From: a virus
DNA: 41,840 bases
Direction: 5' to 3' (one strand)
Virus record (IMG/VR): IMGVR_UViG_3300035204_000991
Location: 1 to 41,840 of that record
The position numbers were made by a program, and so were the translations under genes. Below, piece after piece: positions 39,627 through 41,840 of this stretch (positions within the stretch are counted from its first letter, which is position 1; every line of letters starts with the position of its first letter). Below the pieces are notes generated by a model. It was not told the DNA's origin. It did no database searches and saw nothing but the letters and a program-made list of their open reading frames with translations.

Positions 39627-41840
39627 CTAACTAAAATTCATCCCACCAACAAACCCATAATAGGTTGATCCCCCATCTACAGTCAAGAACGACAACACAT
39701 CCAGTCCCGTCGATAGTGTGGGTGCAGTGCCGCCCGCCCACAGTATTGTCTCGGTGTTGCCTACTGCTGCACACCCATTACAAAACAAACACTCGTCAAA
39801 AGTAAACCCCGCACCATTTTCAATATATACCGTCATTAATCCTGCTTGTCCAGACGGTGGCGCATCATAAATATACAACGAACAGTTCGGTGGTATCGCA
39901 GCACCAGTAGCGGATATCCGTTGAGTGTTACCATCTTCAAACCCAAAGAAACCAATGTAGAATTCTTCATAATCTTTTAGTGATTCGGTGTTGTTTTTTA
40001 ATGTGGGTTCTATCATATCATTGCCCAACATTCCACCCGAACTTGACATCGTAATACCATCATTGAAAATAACTGGTCCGGTAATGCCTATCCTGTTAGG
40101 AACTGCACTCACGAACTCAAAATCACTTGTGCCACCAACAGTTCCATTTTCGTTATATGCGATTCTTACGTCATCAGGACCAAAATCTTCTAATTCATCA
40201 ATTACAGGGCCCTGTGGTCCGACAGGATAATCTGATGGGGATATCTTCCATCCTCCAGTTACAGCACTTCCCGAATGTTGTAGGTGGGAACCATTAACAG
40301 GTTGAATGTTATCGTCAATATCAGCCATTTCAGTTAGATATAGATCATCGACCGATATCCGAATAATGTTGTTAGCCTCATTGGTGTCTAGTTTGATATT
40401 AGAACCAGACACAAACGAAATGATCCCACTATCCCTAATATACCCATCCGAAGAAACGGTAGCAGTTAATGATCCTTTGATTATTTTAGTGGTGGACCCT
40501 GCATTTTCGTAATTTGGTTTCCCTAACCTATCAGAATCCAACAACCCACTAGACGAATACCACGAATATCCTCCAAAGGCGGAGTAGGGCCCTTCTCCCG
40601 GATCTATAGTTTTTAGTTTTTCGTTTGTGGTAAAATTGATAATTTGAAAATTTACATCAGCCTGGACTATTTCTATTGGGTCGGGGACGATTGATATTTC
40701 TTTAGTGAGTTGTGCGTTTGTTCCTAATACTCCATCGTCATTTAAATTTCTAGGAGTGGGAGAGTTGCAATCTGGTATATCGCATGGGCATTCGCCAAAC
40801 TCATCTTGGCAAGGAGAGTTTAAATCATCTTCACAACGAGAAAGACACCCATTGGAACCGGGACCACAATCCCAACACATATCCTGGCACTCCCGACAAT
40901 GACACACTTCCTCGACGCATTCACAATCTGGGGGCGATCCACTGCACTCCAGGCACCCCCCATTGAAACATGCCACTTCATCGTCCCCACAATCAACGGG
41001 GCAGTCAGTAGTGACGACCGTTGCGCAAGCAACCCCTCCTCCGTGCGGAACACCACAATGTGGTGTCCAGAGAGCCGCACCACACACATTTTCACACGGA
41101 TCTATGCAAGGAGGGCATAAATTACCCGTACACGCGAGCCATTCATTCCTCAACCCACAATAATAAGAACATTGACAATCATCTACACCATTCGCGCCCA
41201 TATCACCTTGACACTTGGTGTGGACCGTGCCGCCGCCGTCCAACGGAATTTCTCGCTCTAAGCAGTCACACGGGCAACCGGGTCCGCCCCCGCCCCCGCC
41301 GTCATCTGGTGGACACCCGGTCATCGGCCTCCGTGGTTTTATTAGTTCATCATCCTCACAGTACATGTGACTCGCAGGAACATACGCACAACAGGGATAA
41401 TCGCTGGGTGTGTCCCCACAACAATGGAGTGAACAGGCAGTCCCACAACAGTACTGTTGTCTGAGATCCCCTGTACACGGGTCGTAAACTTTTGGACATG
41501 GACAATCGCCGTCTGCGCACACAGGTTGTCCACTCGCTGGGGTTCCATCAGCATTTCTGGGGCAACACTTATCACCATAACAAAATTCTGTATAATCATT
41601 ACAACATTCATTATTACCACAACATGTTTCATTCGCACCACAACATTTATCACCACAACACTCTTCATTCTCAATGTGACAACATTCATCACCACAACAC
41701 TCTTCATTATCATTACAACATTCATTATCATTACAGCAATCTTCACATCCACAATTATCACCGCAGCATTCTGATGTATTGCAACATGTATCACCACAAC
41801 AACTTACTTCTGGTCCGTCCGGACCCACGAAGAGTCCTTC
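39627..41840 (-). CDS. Cysteine-rich fibre-like structural protein, 5' end outside the window
   Basis: The frame is open to the window edge; the visible start would be a GTG at 41828 but EGLF precedes it in frame without a stop, so the gene probably begins upstream. About 737 residues are visible. The first ~355 hold about 70 cysteines: a tandem array of short CCGDxCC/CCNDNE units (about 10-90), then more loosely spaced Cys with Pro, Gly, Asp and a poly-Gly run. The second half is ordinary fibre-type sequence (NIIRISVDDLYLTEMADIDDNI; VGPQGPV) and ends LSTGLDVLSFLTVDGGSTYYGFVGGMNFS, like the C-terminal tip of many marine phage fibres. The Cys region could be disulfide-bonded or bind metal; neither can be decided here. 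Confidence 0.7.
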   Translation of the reverse strand, partial: EGLFVGPDGPEVSCCGDTCCNTSECCGDNCGCEDCCNDNECCNDNEECCGDECCHIENEECCGDKCCGANETCCGNNECCNDYTEFCYGDKCCPRNADGTPASGQPVCADGDCPCPKVYDPCTGDLRQQYCCGTACSLHCCGDTPSDYPCCAYVPASHMYCEDDELIKPRRPMTGCPPDDGGGGGGPGCPCDCLEREIPLDGGGTVHTKCQGDMGANGVDDCQCSYYCGLRNEWLACTGNLCPPCIDPCENVCGAALWTPHCGVPHGGGVACATVVTTDCPVDCGDDEVACFNGGCLECSGSPPDCECVEEVCHCRECQDMCWDCGPGSNGCLSRCEDDLNSPCQDEFGECPCDIPDCNSPTPRNLNDDGVLGTNAQLTKEISIVPDPIEIVQADVNFQIINFTTNEKLKTIDPGEGPYSAFGGYSWYSSSGLLDSDRLGKPNYENAGSTTKIIKGSLTATVSSDGYIRDSGIISFVSGSNIKLDTNEANNIIRISVDDLYLTEMADIDDNIQPVNGSHLQHSGSAVTGGWKISPSDYPVGPQGPVIDELEDFGPDDVRIAYNENGTVGGTSDFEFVSAVPNRIGITGPVIFNDGITMSSSGGMLGNDMIEPTLKNNTESLKDYEEFYIGFFGFEDGNTQRISATGAAIPPNCSLYIYDAPPSGQAGLMTVYIENGAGFTFDECLFCNGCAAVGNTETILWAGGTAPTLSTGLDVLSFLTVDGGSTYYGFVGGMNFS
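41561..41801 (-). repeat. Tandem CC-G-x-x-CC repeats in the cysteine-rich fibre gene
   Basis: The region encodes about seven short units built on CCGDxCC or CCNDNE, 6-13 residues apart. At DNA level the repetition is also strong: a 21-bp block occurs exactly at 41649-41669 and again at 41688-41708, 39 nt (13 codons) apart. This suggests recent expansion by slippage or unequal recombination. Confidence 0.85.

Noticed and set aside
41561-41801. Possible CRISPR-like repeats
   Set aside because: The repeats are in frame, of uneven spacing and encode the CC units of the fibre; there are no unique spacers.

Overview
The window is a contiguous block of late genes from a T4-like myovirus (tailed phage with a contractile tail). 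All 35 genes found lie on the minus strand, so transcription runs from base 41840 towards base 1. Genes are packed end to end, with many ATGA, TGATG and TAATG stop/start overlaps. No intergenic gap exceeds about 85 bp, and I saw no tRNA, insertion sequence or CRISPR array. The gene content and order (25-6-7-8 ... 13-14-15-16-17-18-19-20-67-21-22-23, then uvsY, uvsW, 55, 47) match the T4 core. The large multi-module fibres and the DUF4815-type baseplate protein suggest an environmental, probably marine, T4-like phage related to the cyanophage/pelagiphage-like branches rather than an enteric T-even. Nothing here identifies the host.

In transcription order: (1) 41840-38618 holds an extremely cysteine-rich fibre-like protein (cut by the window edge), a glycine-rich adhesin-like protein and a PAAR-type spike tip. 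(2) 38580-26117 is the baseplate wedge cluster: a membrane-anchored GAF-like protein, gp25, gp6, a shortened gp7, an enlarged gp8, a 1840-residue DUF4815-like protein and a small coiled-coil protein. (3) 26120-17940 is the host-interaction module: two related multi-domain fibres (one with a tail-collar domain), a beta-helix spike, and two small proteins of unknown function. (4) 17894-9035 covers neck, tail-terminator, terminase, sheath, tube and portal (gp13-gp20). (5) 9035-4949 is the capsid assembly block: two core-type proteins, gp21 protease, gp22 scaffold and gp23 major capsid protein. (6) 4867-1 holds a second tail-tube-fold protein, then UvsY, a cytidine/dCMP deaminase, the UvsW helicase, an Sm-like protein, late sigma factor gp55 and the start of the gp47 nuclease.

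The most interesting regulatory signal is an 8-bp motif, TATACATA. It sits 16-31 nt upstream of the first gene of four blocks (GAF protein, gp13, gp22 and the tube-fold protein). It resembles the T4 late promoter TATAAATA with one base changed, and the sigma factor expected to read it (gp55) is encoded in the same window. A strong UUCG-tetraloop terminator follows the capsid gene and is immediately followed by one of these motifs. The most unusual proteins are the cysteine-rich fibre (about 70 Cys in its first ~355 visible residues) with its glycine-rich neighbour, and the membrane-anchored GAF-like protein at the head of the baseplate cluster.
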